A DNA stretch of 28,885 nucleotides from the NCBI GenBank assembly GCA_002409585.1, contig DHNP01000020.1, positions 1-28,885 on the forward strand, given 5' to 3'. This DNA is from Ruminococcaceae bacterium UBA5413 (GTDB lineage Bacteria; Bacillota; Clostridia; Oscillospirales; Acutalibacteraceae). The notes beneath the pieces are model-generated. The model did not search any database and was not told where the DNA came from. It saw only the letters and a program-made list of their open reading frames with translations. Of the stretch, positions 1 to 6,760 are shown in pieces (within the stretch, counting starts at the first letter, position 1; each line of letters starts with the position of its first letter). The position numbers were made by a program, and so were the translations under genes.

Positions 1-732
1 TTATTCTTCCGCGTTTTCCCAGTTATGCCACACGTTCTGGATATCGTCGTTATCCTCAAGGGCATCAAGCAGGCGCTGCATCTTCTCGGCCGCAGCATGA
101 TCCGTTATGGAAACATAAGTAGACGGTATCATCTCTACCTCTGCCGAAACGAAATCATACCCTTTTTTCTGCAGGTCGTCGAGTACGCCGCTGAAGTCGT
201 CAGGCTGCGTGTAGATTTCAAACACGTCGTCGTCGGCTTCAAAGTCGGAAGCTCCCGCCTCAAGGCAGTCTTCCATGACCTTATCCTCATTGTTGCCCTC
301 GCGCTCAACCACGAGGACGCCCTTTTTCTCAAACATGAAAGAAACGCAGCCGTTGGTGCCGAGGTTCCCGCCGAATTTGTCAAAATAATGCCGCACGTCG
401 CCCGCCGTCCTGTTGCGGTTGTCGGTAAGTGTTTCGACTATGACCGCCACGCCGCTTGGGCCGTATCCCTCATAAGTGATGTTTTCGTACTTAGTGTCGT
501 CGCTTCCCTCAGCCCTTTTTATTATGCGCTCTATGTTGTCGTTAGGCACGTTTGCGGCCTTTGCTTTCGCTATACAGTCCTTTAAACGGGAGTTCGCGTT
601 AGGGTCTGACCCGCCGCCTTCTTTTACCGCTACAGCAAGCTCCCTGCCTATTTTCGTGAAAACCTTTGCTTTTGCGCCGTCGGCTTTTTCTTTTTTCCGC
701 TTTATATTATTCCATTTCGAATGGCCTGACAT
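1..732 (-). CDS. yebC: YebC/PmpR family (TACO1-like) protein
   Basis: This is a 243-residue protein beginning MSGHSKWNNIKRKKEKADGA, the hallmark N-terminus of the YebC/PmpR/TACO1 family, and its length is normal. The conserved YEGYGPSGVA segment and the RNRTAGDVRH segment lie mid-protein. Family members are cytoplasmic; they have been described as DNA-binding transcriptional regulators, and more recently as translation factors that help ribosomes through difficult stretches such as polyproline. Which role applies here cannot be read from sequence. The ATG is preceded by GGGAGG at good spacing, and the TAA stop is the first codon of the window. A sigma-A-like promoter lies about 100 bp upstream. 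The gene appears monocistronic at its 5' side, since pyrB ends just beyond the promoter. Confidence 0.97.
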   Translation of the reverse strand: MSGHSKWNNIKRKKEKADGAKAKVFTKIGRELAVAVKEGGGSDPNANSRLKDCIAKAKAANVPNDNIERIIKRAEGSDDTKYENITYEGYGPSGVAVIVETLTDNRNRTAGDVRHYFDKFGGNLGTNGCVSFMFEKKGVLVVEREGNNEDKVMEDCLEAGASDFEADDDVFEIYTQPDDFSGVLDDLQKKGYDFVSAEVEMIPSTYVSITDHAAAEKMQRLLDALEDNDDIQNVWHNWENAEE

Positions 733-830
733 TTATAGCCCTCCCAGATAATTTGATTAATGAAAATCCACAGCGCGCAGCAATGCCCCCATAAGGAAAC
801 ATTACCGCGTTAAAAAAATATTTGTAATTT

Positions 831-859
831 ATAATAGCATAATTTCAACCGATTATCAA
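831..859 (-). promoter_or_regulatory. Predicted sigma-A promoter of yebC
   Basis: Read on the minus strand this is TTGATA, a 17-bp spacer, then TATTAT, about 100 bp before the yebC start. The -35 box ends only a few bases after the pyrB stop codon. The untranslated leader would be roughly 90 nt, with no obvious hairpin. Confidence 0.6.
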
Positions 860-866
860 GCATCCG

Positions 867-1940
867 TCATATAAGCGTACGCCCGTCGCAGTACCCGCAT
901 ATAAGCATATCGCCGGCCTCTGTAAACAGGTGCGGCAGGTACGGCTCGCTGTGCGTAATGCAGTTGCGGTTGGAGCATATACATTCGTGTGAAGAGCTGA
1001 TCACCGACTTTTTAGGCGGCAGCGGGCCGCTTTTTAAAACAGTAAGTATCAGCGCCATGCGCGCGTACATGCCGTAAACCGTCTGGTCAAAGTATTTGGC
1101 GCGCGGGTCGTCGTCAACGCCGACGGCGATTTCATCAACACGCGGCAGCGGGTGCAGTATCTTAAGGTCGGGCTTTGCGGACCGCAGCTTTGCCTCATTC
1201 AGCACGAAAATCCCCTTCTGCCTTTCATACTCGTCCATGCTCGCAAAACGCTCGCGCTGTATGCGCGTCATGTAGAGCACGTCGAGCATCGGCATGGCTT
1301 CCTCCAAACTTGAAACTTCGGTATACTTGCAGCCTGCCGCGTCCATAGCGTCTTTTATGTACCTTGGCAGGGCCATTTCACGCGTTGATATAAGCACAAA
1401 AGAATTTCCCTCGTACCTCACAAGGCTTTTTATAATCGAATGTACGGTGCGCCCGTATTTAAGGTCGCCGCAAAGGCCGACGCACAAGTGGTCGAGCCTG
1501 CCCTTCTCGTTGTAAAGGGTAACAAGGTCAGTAAGGGTCTGCGTAGGGTGCAGGTGGCCACCGTCGCCCGCGTTTATAACAGGCGACTTTGAGTACAGGG
1601 CAGCCGCCTCGGCAGCCCCTTCGCGCGGGTGGCGCATAACGATTATATCGGCGTAACCGCTTACGACGGTCACGGTGTCTTTAAGGCTTTCGCCTTTGGA
1701 AACCGATGAATTTTCAGGGTTGTCAAAGCCTATCACTTCGCCGCCAAGCCTGTACATGGCAGTCTGGAAAGACATCTTAGTCCTTGTGGAAGGCTCATAG
1801 AAAAGCGTAGCCATTATTTTGCCGCGGCATGATTCCCTGTAAGCCCACGGGTTGTTTTTTATACTGCCGGCAAGCGTTATAAGCTCATGTATCTCATCTT
1901 TTCCAAGCCTTTCAAGGTCTATCATATTAAAAAGCTGCAC
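867..1940 (-). CDS. pyrB: Aspartate carbamoyltransferase with C-terminal PyrI-like zinc-binding tail
   Basis: Catalytic ATCase joins carbamoyl phosphate and aspartate, the first committed step of pyrimidine synthesis. The carbamoyl-phosphate loop (YEPSTRTKMSF), the SVSKGES lid loop with its lysine, the HPLPR segment and the YGMYARMAL C-terminal helix are all present. The PyrB fold ends about 50 residues before the stop. The extra tail carries CSNRNC and CGYC (Cys322, 327, 348, 351 from this start), which closely resembles the four-cysteine zinc domain of the regulatory subunit PyrI (E. coli CPNSNCISHAEP). The allosteric nucleotide-binding half of PyrI is absent from this protein. Start: an ATG at 2009 overlaps the galU stop (ATGA) but has a poorly spaced ribosome site and would add 23 unusual residues. 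The GTG at 1940 has GGGGTG nine bases upstream and is preferred; an ATG at 1925 is also possible. Confidence 0.9.
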   Translation of the reverse strand: MQLFNMIDLERLGKDEIHELITLAGSIKNNPWAYRESCRGKIMATLFYEPSTRTKMSFQTAMYRLGGEVIGFDNPENSSVSKGESLKDTVTVVSGYADIIVMRHPREGAAEAAALYSKSPVINAGDGGHLHPTQTLTDLVTLYNEKGRLDHLCVGLCGDLKYGRTVHSIIKSLVRYEGNSFVLISTREMALPRYIKDAMDAAGCKYTEVSSLEEAMPMLDVLYMTRIQRERFASMDEYERQKGIFVLNEAKLRSAKPDLKILHPLPRVDEIAVGVDDDPRAKYFDQTVYGMYARMALILTVLKSGPLPPKKSVISSSHECICSNRNCITHSEPYLPHLFTEAGDMLICGYCDGRTLI

Positions 1941-2005
1941 TTTTAATAACACCCCGTATTCAATTTCAGCCGCGCAGTGGTTTTTGCCCACGCGCGGTAC
2001 GGTTA

Positions 2006-2884
2006 TCATAACGTTTTTGATATGCCCTTAAGGTATTCCCTGAACTCCCCGCCAATCTCCGGATGGTTCAGCGCGACTTCGACCTGAGCCTTCATTATGC
2101 CGAGTTTATTGCCCATATCATACCTTTTGCCCGTGAAATTAACGGCTATCATACCGTCCCTGCGGGCAAGGGTCCGCATTGCATCCGTCAGCTGTATTTC
2201 ACCACCGGCTCCGGGAGCCGTGCTGCTTATTATATCGAATATCTCCGGCGTCAGAACACAGCGCCCGAGTATGGAGTAAAGCGACATCACCTTATCGGGC
2301 GACGGCTTTTCAACCATATCCGTGCATTTAAAATAATTGTCGTGCAGATGCTCGACCTTTAAAGAGCTGTATTTCGAGATGGCGTCAGCCGGCACCTTAT
2401 TTACTCCGAGAACACCTTTGCCGTACTCTTCATACGCCCGTATGAGCTGGCCGCACGCGGGGTCTTTACCTATTATCACGTCGTCGCCGTACAGCACGGC
2501 GAAAGGCTCGTCCCCAACAAATGAACGCGCGCAGCCCACGGCGTGCCCAAGCCCGCGCGTTTCTTTTTGGCGGACAAAGTAAAAGTTGGCCTTATGCGCT
2601 ATGCCCACTATCTCATCAAGTATCTTCTCTTTTTCAGGGCCGGCGTTTCTTAGGCGGCTCTCAAGCTCCGGCACGCGGTCGAAGTGGTCCTCTATAAGCC
2701 CTTTGCCGCGGTTGGTTATAATAAGGATATCCGTTATGCCGGACTCGACGGCTTCTTCGACTATATACTGTATGGCGGGCTTGTCTACAATAGGCAGCAT
2801 TTCCTTCGGCATGGATTTTGTAGCAGGCAGCACCCGCGTCCCGAGGCCCGCCGCCGGTATGACCGCTTTTGTTACTTTTTTCAA
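2006..2884 (-). CDS. galU: UTP-glucose-1-phosphate uridylyltransferase (TTG start)
   Basis: This enzyme makes UDP-glucose from UTP and glucose-1-phosphate, feeding cell-envelope glycans and galactose metabolism. The 292-residue protein has the nucleotide-binding signature AAGLGTRVLPATKSMPKEML at its N-terminus, the LYGDDVI metal/nucleotide segment, a VEKP segment, and the GAGGEIQLTDAM motif near the C-terminus, as in bacterial GalU rather than RfbA. The start is TTG at 2884, because a perfect AAGGAG lies nine bases before it and the protein then begins MKKVTKAVIPAAG. An in-frame ATG at 2911 would overlap the upstream gene and has no ribosome site. It sits 13 bp after the DUF2628-type gene and ends against pyrB, so the three are probably co-transcribed. 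Confidence 0.95.
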   Translation of the reverse strand: MKKVTKAVIPAAGLGTRVLPATKSMPKEMLPIVDKPAIQYIVEEAVESGITDILIITNRGKGLIEDHFDRVPELESRLRNAGPEKEKILDEIVGIAHKANFYFVRQKETRGLGHAVGCARSFVGDEPFAVLYGDDVIIGKDPACGQLIRAYEEYGKGVLGVNKVPADAISKYSSLKVEHLHDNYFKCTDMVEKPSPDKVMSLYSILGRCVLTPEIFDIISSTAPGAGGEIQLTDAMRTLARRDGMIAVNFTGKRYDMGNKLGIMKAQVEVALNHPEIGGEFREYLKGISKTL

Positions 2885-2897
2885 TATGTTTCTCTCC

Positions 2898-3965
2898 TTA
2901 AAATGATGCAATCAGATAGTAAATAATCGTATATATTATTACCGCGCACGTCGCGGCAAATGTATTGACGCCGCCTGTGCTTGCAATCTGCATTTCGGCC
3001 TGCGCCGCGCTGCCGGCGCCTTTGCGTATGCTTTGTATGGATGAAACGCTGTGCTTAAGGTACACCCTGTTGGCGTAAATTCCCGATATCACCATAATGG
3101 CAATCTGCAGCAGCAGGATAATGCCGGGAAGGTTGCACAAAAACCTCTGCCCGCCCGAAAGCGACTCAAGTTTCATCGCAAACATGCTCATCTGCTGGCT
3201 TGTCATTGAAAACGGGTCCAAAGTTCCGCCTATGTCTCCCGATATATCCTTAAAAATCGGAAGTATGAAATTATAAGTAACATAAGCCGACAGCACGTAC
3301 AGCGCCGCCGCCAGGCTCGTAATGACGGAGCCGAGTTTGTACATTTTTCTGTACAGCATCCAAATGCCGGGAAATAAAAACGCGCTGAAGTTAAACCTGT
3401 TCTTGGCAAATTTTTTTAAGTTCATAAAAACAGGTATGTAGTACTGCGTTCCGTCCTGCACGAACCTGGCGACTTCCCCTACGGGAATGTCGTCAATGGT
3501 TTCGTTTGGGTTTACCCCTCCAAGCGGGTCGAAAAAGAACGGCTGTCCGGCGCCGTACGGCTGCTGTCCCTGACCAAAAGGCTGCTGCCTCTGGCCGCCA
3601 AAAGGCCGCTGCCCCTGCCCGTAAGGCGGCTGCCGGCCGCCGGCCGCGCCGTAGGTGTACTGGCTGTGTATTTCGCCAAGCGGCAGCCCGCAGTGCTGGC
3701 AAAACATTGCATCTCCGCGGTTAATAAAGCCGCAGCGCGGGCAGTGCGTGGTTTCGTCTGCACCTGCAGGGCCGTTTTCACTTATTGTTTTCTGCGGCTT
3801 CCACGCCGAACCTGGCTGGCCGTGCTTCTCTGAAAAAACACATCTGCCCGCCTTCGCGTAACATTCCCTGTGGTATGGCGCGCCGCACTCCGGGCATACT
3901 ACAATATCGTCGTCCTTTGTGAACGTTTTTCCGCAGACAGGGCATTTCAATCCATTATAATCCAT
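2898..3965 (-). CDS. RING/zinc-ribbon membrane protein, DUF2628-like
   Basis: This 355-residue protein has no assigned biochemical role. Residues 8-42 form a RING-like cysteine/histidine pattern (C8, C11, C24, C27, H32, C35, C42) of the prokaryotic RING type. Residues 75-92 are a zinc ribbon (CPRC and CQHC). A linker rich in Gln, Gly, Pro and Phe spans about 105-150. The C-terminal half contains FAKNRFNFSAFLFPGIWMLY, typical of DUF2628 proteins, followed by hydrophobic segments near 212-236, 278-296 and 335-354 that should cross the membrane. The ATG has GGAGG correctly placed. It is the first gene of a likely operon with galU and pyrB and has its own promoter. A membrane sensor or adaptor role would be inference only. 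Confidence 0.85.
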   Translation of the reverse strand: MDYNGLKCPVCGKTFTKDDDIVVCPECGAPYHRECYAKAGRCVFSEKHGQPGSAWKPQKTISENGPAGADETTHCPRCGFINRGDAMFCQHCGLPLGEIHSQYTYGAAGGRQPPYGQGQRPFGGQRQQPFGQGQQPYGAGQPFFFDPLGGVNPNETIDDIPVGEVARFVQDGTQYYIPVFMNLKKFAKNRFNFSAFLFPGIWMLYRKMYKLGSVITSLAAALYVLSAYVTYNFILPIFKDISGDIGGTLDPFSMTSQQMSMFAMKLESLSGGQRFLCNLPGIILLLQIAIMVISGIYANRVYLKHSVSSIQSIRKGAGSAAQAEMQIASTGGVNTFAATCAVIIYTIIYYLIASF

Positions 3966-3998
3966 ATCAAGACCTCCTCTGTCGGCCTGTATTATTAT

Positions 3999-4027
3999 AT
4001 TGTATTAAATTTTAAGGTTAATTTCAA
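3999..4027 (-). promoter_or_regulatory. Predicted promoter of the DUF2628-galU-pyrB unit
   Basis: On the minus strand this reads TTGAAA, a 17-bp spacer, then TACAAT, ending about 35 bp before the ATG at 3965. An overlapping TATAAT downstream could give a second start. Confidence 0.55.
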
Positions 4028-4128
4028 TCTTTTACACCGTAAGTTTTCACCTAATTCATAATTAATTGCTTTTCCGGCAGCACAGAACCGCCGCATCAGA
4101 AAAAACTCAGATATTTCTCCGCACGCTA

Positions 4129-4157
4129 TTGACATATCTATTATTGTGTTATATAGT
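4129..4157 (+). promoter_or_regulatory. Strong sigma-A promoter of the SGNH esterase gene
   Basis: The site has a consensus TTGACA, a 17-bp spacer and TATAGT. It is divergent from the DUF2628-type gene and lies about 55 bp before the ATG at 4211. Confidence 0.75.
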
Positions 4158-4210
4158 TTTCATTAACAGATATAATAATTTTCGTTACCGCTAAAGGGGG
4201 CGCTGGTGTA

Positions 4211-4906
4211 ATGCCTGGTTCTATTTGTATGATAGGCGATTCCATATCAAAAGGCGTTGTATTCGACAGCATGATGAACAAGTATACCCTCTTAAAGGAT
4301 AACTTTGTAAACATGTTCAAAGGGCGGACGAACGTTTCCGTCAAAAATTACTCCCTCTTCGGCTGCACTGTTACAAAGGGACTTGAAATTTTCGGGCGGC
4401 ATAAAGACGAAGTAAAGAATTACGATTACACGGTACTTGAGTTCGGCGGCAATGACTGTGACTTTAACTGGGCGGAAGTTTCGGCGCAGCCTGACAAGGC
4501 CCATCTGCCCAAAACGCCCGTAGACGACTTCGAGCGCAAATATCAGAGCCTTATAGCAAAAATAAAAGAATGCGGCGGACATCCAGTCGTGCTGTCCCTG
4601 CCGCCGATAGATGCCAAGCGCTACTTCGCGTGGATTTCAAAGAACCTGAACCCGAAAAACATCCTTCGCTGGCTCGGCGACATAGGGTACATTTACCGCT
4701 GGCATGAAATGTATAACCTTGCCACGTGCAGGCTGGCTAACGAGTGCGGCGTGCCTTTCATAGACATAAGCAGCGCTTTCCTCGAAAAGCCTGACTACAG
4801 CAGCCTTATCTGTGAAGACGGCATACACCCTAACAAGGCCGGCCACGAGTTAATATGCAAAACAATATACCGGACAATAAACCGGTACCAGGAAACATGT
4901 GCCTGA
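4211..4906 (+). CDS. Stand-alone SGNH/GDSL-family esterase
   Basis: This is a 231-residue single-domain hydrolase without a signal peptide. SGNH block I is GDSIS with the nucleophile Ser11, block III is GGND with Asn81, and block V is EDGIHPN with Asp203 and His206, so the full catalytic set is present. The family removes acyl groups from sugars, lipids or other esters; the substrate cannot be told from sequence. It differs in architecture from the two esterases of the mannan locus, having neither a jelly-roll domain nor a C-terminal carbohydrate-binding-like domain. It has its own strong promoter and its own terminator, so it is monocistronic. The start is supported by an AAGGGGGCG ribosome site. 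Confidence 0.88.
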   Translation: MPGSICMIGDSISKGVVFDSMMNKYTLLKDNFVNMFKGRTNVSVKNYSLFGCTVTKGLEIFGRHKDEVKNYDYTVLEFGGNDCDFNWAEVSAQPDKAHLPKTPVDDFERKYQSLIAKIKECGGHPVVLSLPPIDAKRYFAWISKNLNPKNILRWLGDIGYIYRWHEMYNLATCRLANECGVPFIDISSAFLEKPDYSSLICEDGIHPNKAGHELICKTIYRTINRYQETCA

Positions 4907-4929
4907 ACATCTTCACCCGTTTAAATTAA

Positions 4930-4965
4930 GCGGCACCGGCGTAAAGCCTGTGCCGCACTTTTTTT
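4930..4965 (+). terminator. Intrinsic terminator after the SGNH esterase
   Basis: GCGGCACCGGC and GCCTGTGCCGC pair with one mismatch around a 5-nt loop, followed by AC and a seven-T run. Confidence 0.85.
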
Positions 4966-5142
4966 GTAATTTCACTCTGACACACAATCCCGCTGATTGC
5001 GGTTTCAAAGCAGCACAGGCAAGCTTCCATGAATACGAAGGGCTTTGCCCGCATATGAGGGACCTCCGGCCGTGCCGGGGGTAACTTTTTTGCCTACGTA
5101 CAATTATTTACAGCTAAATATACAGTTTTTATTAAATTAATA
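4966..5142 (+). other. Non-coding spacer with a second terminator
   Basis: This is part of the 507-bp stretch between the SGNH gene and glgD. No ORF with a credible ribosome site was seen. A small GGGC-TTT-GCCC hairpin precedes the terminator at 5063-5091, and the rest is AT-rich up to the glgD-side promoter. The second terminator may be a backup, the end of an unrecognised small RNA, or left over from a lost gene. Confidence 0.4.
5063..5091 (+). terminator. Second intrinsic terminator in the spacer
   Basis: CCTCCGGC pairs with GCCGGGGG around a 3-nt loop, followed by TAAC and six T residues. Confidence 0.7.
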
Positions 5143-5170
5143 TTGACTTTTTATGTAATTGTGCTATACT
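5143..5170 (+). promoter_or_regulatory. Predicted sigma-A promoter upstream of glgD
   Basis: The site reads TTGACT, a 16-bp spacer, then TATACT. The predicted transcript would have a leader of about 235 nt before the glgD ATG, holding a small ORF and several hairpins. Confidence 0.7.
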
Positions 5171-5243
5171 ATGGTAGTAAACAGAAAATATAAGCAGGGC
5201 CATAACATAAAAGGCGATGTTTTAACAGAGAGGTAAACGTCAT

Positions 5244-5388
5244 ATGCACATTTGTACTTTAAGCCAAATACCGGTGTCCGTAAAATGTTTGGACAAACCG
5301 GCTTCAGCCGGGCGCAGGCGCAGATAATCCGCCAGGGACAACCTCCCGCGGCTGCCGCCGGCAGTCCGCAGCCGGCATGATTTTTTAA
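5244..5388 (+). pseudogene. Possible broken feoA-like gene or leader peptide
   Basis: An ATG with GAGAGG ten bases upstream opens a 27-codon ORF (MHICTLSQIPVSVKCL..., ending in four Arg, stop at 5325-5327). The LSQIPV start and the RRR near residue 25 resemble the N-terminus of FeoA-type SH3 proteins, where PVG and RRRLLDLG are usual. In the +1 frame the sequence continues with PPGTTSRGC and SAAG up to a TAA at 5386-5388, resembling the FeoA PGT-V-C and SP-GDP segments. One frameshift around 5311-5325 would join the two parts, but the C-terminal third is missing and the DLG motif is not preserved. This is either a decayed feoA or a short leader peptide for glgD; GC-rich chance similarity is possible. 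Confidence 0.35.
5271..5311 (+). promoter_or_regulatory. Two mutually exclusive hairpins in the glgD leader
   Basis: Hairpin A pairs CCGGTGTCC (5271-5279) with GGAC-AA-ACCGG (5291-5301, two-base bulge). Hairpin B pairs CCGGC (5298-5302) with GCCGG (5307-5311) around TTCA. Both need 5298-5301, so only one can form. A third stem, CGGCTGC with GCAGCCG (5349-5355 with 5367-5373), sits near a T-rich stretch just before the glgD ribosome site. No known riboswitch class was recognised. Confidence 0.35.
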
Positions 5389-5413
5389 AAATCACAGGGG
5401 GGGTGCCACAACA

Positions 5414-6565
5414 ATGTTGGGCGGTAACGTAACTGGGCTTATCTTTACATATACCTTCGGCGGCGGCGGGATGATCGGCGAAAGCAACATCGGCGCGCTG
5501 CCGTTCGGGGCAAAGTACAAAGTAATAGATTTTACGCTTTCAAACATGGTTAACTCAGGCATAAAAAAGGTCGGCATAATAACAGACGACAACTACGGGC
5601 AGCTTTTGGAACACGTCGGCTCCGGCGAAGAATGGAACCTGTCGCATAAGCGCCAGGGGCTGTTTATACTGCCGCCGTACGGCTCGGGCTACAACTGTGA
5701 AAACAGCAGGATAAAGTCGCTGCACATGGCGGGGAATTTCCTTAAAAAGTTGCAGGAGGAATACATACTGCTTGTAAACTGCTGCACCGTGTGCAACATG
5801 GACTATAAGGGTCTTTTTGCCCAGCATGAGCGTACCGGGGCTGACATTACCCTTGCCTGCCGCTTCGGCAGAGTACCCCAAAATATGCCGGAGCCTGTCA
5901 CTGTGGACGTTGGCCCTGATACGCGCGTCCGCGGCATGGGCCTTTATACACCGCCGCCGCAAAGCAAAGCATACTACAGCGCCGGTATCATGCTTATAAG
6001 GCGCACGCTCCTTATGCAGCTTGTGGCAGACTGCATAAGCCGCAGTATTTACAGCTTTAACGACGGGCTGCTCTTAAGGAATTTTTCACGTTTAAAGACC
6101 TGTGCTTACACGCTGCACGGATTTTCAAAAAGCATTTACTCTGAAAAAGACTACTTCGAAGCGAATATGTCCGTTTTAAACGAAAACGCGCGCAGCTGCC
6201 TTTTTAACTGCGGGCGTCCGGTTTACACTAAAACATCAGACTATATGCCGACACGTTACATTAACGGCTGCCGCACTGTAAATTCACTCGTGGGCGACGG
6301 GTGCCTCGTGGAAGGTGCCGTTGAAAACAGCCTGCTTTTCAGCGGGGTGCGCGTTGAAAAAGGCGCCAGCGTCAAAAACTGCATTGTCATGCCGGAAAGC
6401 ATCATAAAAGAAAACTGCCGCCTTAACTATGCTATAGCCCGCAGCGCCAACGACGGAAGCGGTTTTTCCAACCTTGAAGTCCGCCATCTGCCCATGCCGC
6501 CAATGGCGGCCGTTAAAAGCATTAAGGCCGCGGCGCCTGTACGCGCCGGAGTTTTGGCCATATAA
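5414..6565 (+). CDS. glgD: GlgD-like glucose-1-phosphate adenylyltransferase subunit
   Basis: This 383-residue protein has the nucleotidyltransferase fold of ADP-glucose pyrophosphorylase: ALPFGAKYKVIDFTLSNMVN near residues 28-48, then GSGEEWNLSHKRQGLFILPP, and C-terminal left-handed beta-helix-like repeats (residues ~280-355). The details match GlgD, the regulatory or non-catalytic partner of GlgC in Firmicutes. The N-terminal loop is FGGGGMIGESNIG rather than the GGxGxRL...T-x-x-R-AKPA of catalytic GlgC, so it is probably not active alone. In most relatives glgC and glgD are adjacent; no glgC is in this window. The start has a GGGGGGG ribosome site about eight bases upstream. The role in glycogen synthesis is inferred; a sugar-nucleotide sensor is an alternative. 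Confidence 0.85.
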   Translation: MLGGNVTGLIFTYTFGGGGMIGESNIGALPFGAKYKVIDFTLSNMVNSGIKKVGIITDDNYGQLLEHVGSGEEWNLSHKRQGLFILPPYGSGYNCENSRIKSLHMAGNFLKKLQEEYILLVNCCTVCNMDYKGLFAQHERTGADITLACRFGRVPQNMPEPVTVDVGPDTRVRGMGLYTPPPQSKAYYSAGIMLIRRTLLMQLVADCISRSIYSFNDGLLLRNFSRLKTCAYTLHGFSKSIYSEKDYFEANMSVLNENARSCLFNCGRPVYTKTSDYMPTRYINGCRTVNSLVGDGCLVEGAVENSLLFSGVRVEKGASVKNCIVMPESIIKENCRLNYAIARSANDGSGFSNLEVRHLPMPPMAAVKSIKAAAPVRAGVLAI

Positions 6566-6640
6566 CAGCCTGTGCCGCGCCTTACTTAATTTAAGTTTTA
6601 AACCGTGTAAATTTATTTTATTATTTTAACATCCAATCTA

Positions 6641-6669
6641 TTGCCATATCGCATAAGACAGGGTATAAT
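6641..6669 (+). promoter_or_regulatory. Predicted sigma-A promoter of the Lrp/AsnC gene
   Basis: TTGCCA, a 17-bp spacer, then a perfect TATAAT. Transcription should start near 6676, a few bases before the 13-bp hairpin at 6682-6712. Confidence 0.7.
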
Positions 6670-6681
6670 AATATTATGCAA

Positions 6682-6719
6682 AGAGGCATGCCGATTTATG
6701 TCGGTATGCCTCTTTTTGT
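6682..6719 (+). terminator. Terminator-like hairpin directly after the lrp promoter
   Basis: AGAGGCATGCCGA and TCGGTATGCCTCT form a 13-bp stem with one G-U pair around a 6-nt loop, followed by a T-rich run. It may end glgD transcripts, act as an attenuator for the downstream regulator gene, or serve as a palindromic operator. Confidence 0.75.
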
Positions 6720-6760
6720 ATTTTTCCCATTTAAGGTGCAACTGTGACGAGGTGATTACT

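Noticed and set aside
4899..5084. Small plus-strand ORF after the SGNH esterase
   Set aside because: It runs through one terminator and into the next and has no ribosome site, so it is unlikely to be translated.
5171..5413. Known riboswitch before glgD
   Set aside because: The conserved cores of the common classes (c-di-GMP, cobalamin, SAM, TPP, FMN, lysine, THF) were not recognised.
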